Translations under genes and position numbers: made by a program | Shown: positions 4,526-6,541 of the stretch, piece by piece | Position numbering within the stretch: position 1 is the stretch's first letter | Layout of the letters: every line of letters begins with the position of its first letter | Notes under the pieces: model-generated | Seen by the model: the letters and a program-made list of their open reading frames with translations, nothing else | What the model was told of the DNA's origin: nothing | The model's database searches: none | Assembly: GCA_027482795.1 (NCBI GenBank) | Contig: JAIXVS010000066.1 | Span: 1 to 6,541 of the forward strand | Length of the DNA: 6,541 nucleotides | Direction of reading: 5' to 3' | DNA from: Rhodobacter sp. | GTDB lineage: Bacteria; Pseudomonadota; Alphaproteobacteria; Rhodobacterales; Rhodobacteraceae

Positions 4526-6040
4526 ATGGTGGCGCGTGCCTATACAGTGGCGTTTGACGGGGTCGAGGCCCGCATGGTCGAGGTGCAATGCGCCGTGGCA
4601 GCGGGCCTGCCCTATTTTGGCATTGTCGGCCTGCCAGATAAGGCGGTGTCAGAGGCAAAGGAAAGGGTGCGCGCGGCCCTTGCGGCCATGGCCATTGCCC
4701 TGCCATCGCGGCGCATTGTGGTGAACCTCTCGCCAGCCGATCTGCCCAAAGAAGGCTCGCATTTCGATCTTCCCATCGCGCTGGCGCTGCTGGCGGCGCT
4801 GGAAATCATTCCCAAAGACATGGCCCAAGAAACCGTGGCGCTGGGCGAATTATCGCTGGATGGTAAACTGGTGCCCGTTGTTGGCGCGCTGCCTGCGGCC
4901 ATGGCGGCGGCGGAAGAAAACCGCGTGCTGCTGTGCCCCAAGGCCTGCGGGGCCGAGGCGGCATGGGTCGGCGCAACCCGCGTGCTGGCGGCATCCACGC
5001 TGGACGAGGTGCTGCGCCATTACACAGGCGCAGCGCCGATGACGCCTGCGACTGCGGGCGAGGTGACGGCCCCCGCGCAAACCCGCGATTTGCGCGATGT
5101 GAAGGGGCAAGAACGCGCCAAGCGCGCGCTAGAAATTGCAGCGGCGGGGCGGCACCATATGCTGCTGGTGGGCAGCCCTGGGTCTGGAAAATCGATGCTG
5201 GCCGCAAGGTTGCCTTCCATCATGCCACCCTTGTCACCTGCCGAGGCGCTGGAAACATCCATGATCCATTCGCTTGCGGGGCTGCTGTCAGAAGGCGGCA
5301 TTTCCCGCGCGCGCCCGTTTCGCGAACCGCATCACACCGCGTCCATGGCGGCGATTGTGGGGGGCGGCAAAGGCGCAAAGCCGGGGGAAATATCACTGGC
5401 GCATAACGGCGTGCTGTTTATGGACGAGTTCCCCGAATTTCCCCGCCCCGTGCTGGAAACCCTGCGCCAACCGATTGAAACAGGCGATGTGGTCATTGCC
5501 CGCGCCAACGCCCATGTGCGATACCCGTGCAAATTTTTGCTGGTCGCCGCCGCAAACCCCTGCAAATGCGGCTACCTCGCCGACCCCGCCCGCGCCTGCG
5601 CCAAAGTGCCGATTTGCGGCGAGGATTATTTGGGCCGCATCTCTGGCCCCTTGATGGACAGGTTTGACTTGCGCATCGAAGTGCCGCCCGTGGCCTATAC
5701 CGATTTGGATTTGCCCCCTTCGGGCGATACCTCCCAAACCGTCGCCGCCCGCGTGGCAGATGCCCGCGCGCGCCAATCAGCGCGCTACGCAGGCCATGAC
5801 CGCATCCGCGTCAACGCCGATCTGGAAGGGCCAGTATTGGAAGATGTCGCCGCCCCAGATGCCGAAGGGCGCGATTTGCTCGCGCGCGTGGCGCAGAAAT
5901 TCGGCCTATCCGCGCGCGGCTATCACCGCGTGCTGCGCGTGGCGCGTACAATTGCCGACCTTGACCATTCGGGCAACGTGCGCAGCCATCACGTGGCCGA
6001 AGCCGTCAGCTTTCGCATCGCCGTGGGGGTCAAATCCTAG
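4526..6040 (+). CDS. comM: ComM (YifB) family AAA+ ATPase / DNA branch-migration helicase
   Basis: The protein has 504 residues, normal for the family, once grouped with Mg-chelatase subunits. ComM forms a hexameric helicase that promotes branch migration during integration of incoming single-stranded DNA in natural transformation. The N-terminal Lon-protease-like domain (about 1-170) carries VGLPDKAVSEAKERVRAAL (34-52) and NLSPADLPKEGSHFDLP (67-83). The AAA+ core has Walker A GSPGSGKS (216-223), REPHH (266-270) and Walker B VLFMDEF (296-302). A four-cysteine cluster typical of the family follows: Cys346, Cys348, Cys358 and Cys364 in NPCKCG, ACAK and PIC. SGPLMDRFDL (373-382) follows, and a C-terminal helical domain includes LSARGYHRVLRVARTIADL (461-479). 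All ATPase motifs are intact. The gene is preceded by a palindrome and an inverted repeat that may regulate it, and its TAG stop overlaps the stop of convergent gshB. In Rhodobacter capsulatus ComM is needed to receive gene transfer agent DNA. Confidence 0.95.
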   Translation: MVARAYTVAFDGVEARMVEVQCAVAAGLPYFGIVGLPDKAVSEAKERVRAALAAMAIALPSRRIVVNLSPADLPKEGSHFDLPIALALLAALEIIPKDMAQETVALGELSLDGKLVPVVGALPAAMAAAEENRVLLCPKACGAEAAWVGATRVLAASTLDEVLRHYTGAAPMTPATAGEVTAPAQTRDLRDVKGQERAKRALEIAAAGRHHMLLVGSPGSGKSMLAARLPSIMPPLSPAEALETSMIHSLAGLLSEGGISRARPFREPHHTASMAAIVGGGKGAKPGEISLAHNGVLFMDEFPEFPRPVLETLRQPIETGDVVIARANAHVRYPCKFLLVAAANPCKCGYLADPARACAKVPICGEDYLGRISGPLMDRFDLRIEVPPVAYTDLDLPPSGDTSQTVAARVADARARQSARYAGHDRIRVNADLEGPVLEDVAAPDAEGRDLLARVAQKFGLSARGYHRVLRVARTIADLDHSGNVRSHHVAEAVSFRIAVGVKS

Positions 6041-6541
6041 GCGCGCTTGGCCTCGATCACTTCCCAAATCTTTTCGGCGGTGTTGATCGCGTCAAAGCGT
6101 TCCAGTTCCTGAATCCCCGTGGGCGAGGTTACATTAATCTCGGTCAGATAATCGCCGATAATGTCGATGCCCACAAAAATCTGCCCATGATCGCGCAAGG
6201 TAGGGCCAATGGCCGCGCAAATCTCTAAATCACGCGCAGTAAGGCCCACCTTTTCAGGCCGCCCACCCGCGTGCATGTTCGACCGCGTCTCGCCCGCCTG
6301 CGGCACACGGTTAATTGCGCCCACAGGCTGCCCATCCACCAAAATCACCCGCTTGTCGCCTTTGGACACGGCGGGAATGAATTTCTGCACAATCACAGGC
6401 TCGCGGTTGATCGCCGAAAACATCTCGTGCAGAGAGGCAAGGTTGCGGTCATTTTCGTCCAAACGAAACACCCCCGCCCCGCCATTGCCATAAAGGGGTT
6501 TCAAGATGATATCGCCATGGCGCGCCTTAAACGCGCGAATC
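6037..6541 (-). CDS. gshB: Glutathione synthetase, C-terminal part (N-terminus beyond window edge)
   Basis: The frame runs from the right edge to a TAG at 6037-6039, giving about 167 residues, roughly the C-terminal half of a protein that is about 316 residues in E. coli. GshB joins glycine to gamma-glutamylcysteine using ATP, the last step of glutathione synthesis, in the cytoplasm. The visible part is the ATP-grasp fold: HGDIILKPL and the glycine-rich loop YGNGGAGVF bind nucleotide, VQKFIP and KGDKRVILVDG follow, then NMHAGGRPE, and FVGIDIIGDYLTEINVTSPTG provides the metal- and substrate-binding Glu and Asn near the C-terminus. A TTG at 6504 is an internal leucine codon, since conserved sequence continues upstream to the edge. 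The gene converges with comM and the stop codons share CTAG (6037-6040). The nearby GST gene would use its product. Confidence 0.95.
   Translation of the reverse strand, partial: IRAFKARHGDIILKPLYGNGGAGVFRLDENDRNLASLHEMFSAINREPVIVQKFIPAVSKGDKRVILVDGQPVGAINRVPQAGETRSNMHAGGRPEKVGLTARDLEICAAIGPTLRDHGQIFVGIDIIGDYLTEINVTSPTGIQELERFDAINTAEKIWEVIEAKRA

Noticed and set aside
6504..6541. TTG at 6504 as the start of a short gshB-like gene
   Set aside because: The frame stays open to the edge and encodes conserved GshB residues (HGDII), so TTG is an internal leucine codon.
1..6541. Mobile element, prophage, toxin-antitoxin, CRISPR or defence system
   Set aside because: All long frames are accounted for by conserved housekeeping or stress genes, base composition is even by eye, and no spaced repeats, integrase, transposase or tRNA were seen.

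Overview
The window is an ordinary, gene-dense stretch of chromosome from a GC-rich alphaproteobacterium, most likely a member of the Rhodobacteraceae (Rhodobacter/Roseobacter group). The main clues are a heat-shock-family sigma factor of the RpoHII type (N-terminus MALDGYTD, RpoH box QKALFFNLKR), a MoeB-like protein with a hydrophobic N-terminal extension, and a glutathione S-transferase with a cysteine-bearing C-terminal tail. Assignment to genus is not possible from the sequence alone. I see no mobile element, CRISPR array, tRNA or rRNA, and no wholly novel system.

Layout. Positions 1-3323 are transcribed leftward in the order rpoH (RpoHII type), coaBC, dut, moeB-like (truncated by the left edge). 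rpoH and coaBC are separated by 60 bp. coaBC/dut and dut/moeB each overlap by an ATGA, so the last three genes are very probably one translationally coupled unit. A 205-bp divergent intergenic region (3324-3528) carries a good candidate extracytoplasmic sigma-E (RpoE/ChrR-type) promoter for rpoH on the minus strand, plus two short inverted repeats in front of the rightward GST gene (3529-4434). A 91-bp gap (4435-4525) then holds a TTAACC-N2-GGTTAA palindrome resembling a CtrA site and a perfect 10-bp inverted repeat, followed by comM (4526-6040). gshB (truncated by the right edge) converges on comM, and the two stop codons share a single CTAG.

How the genes fit together. CoaBC makes 4'-phosphopantetheine for coenzyme A, Dut removes dUTP, and the MoeB-like protein probably adenylates a ubiquitin-like sulfur carrier. 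These are housekeeping genes placed downstream of a stress sigma factor. RpoHII (photooxidative stress in relatives), the GST and glutathione synthase all touch thiol/oxidative stress physiology. ComM is a hexameric AAA+ helicase acting on incoming DNA. In Rhodobacter capsulatus it is needed by recipients of gene transfer agent DNA, and this capability depends on CtrA, which gives the palindrome upstream of comM particular interest.
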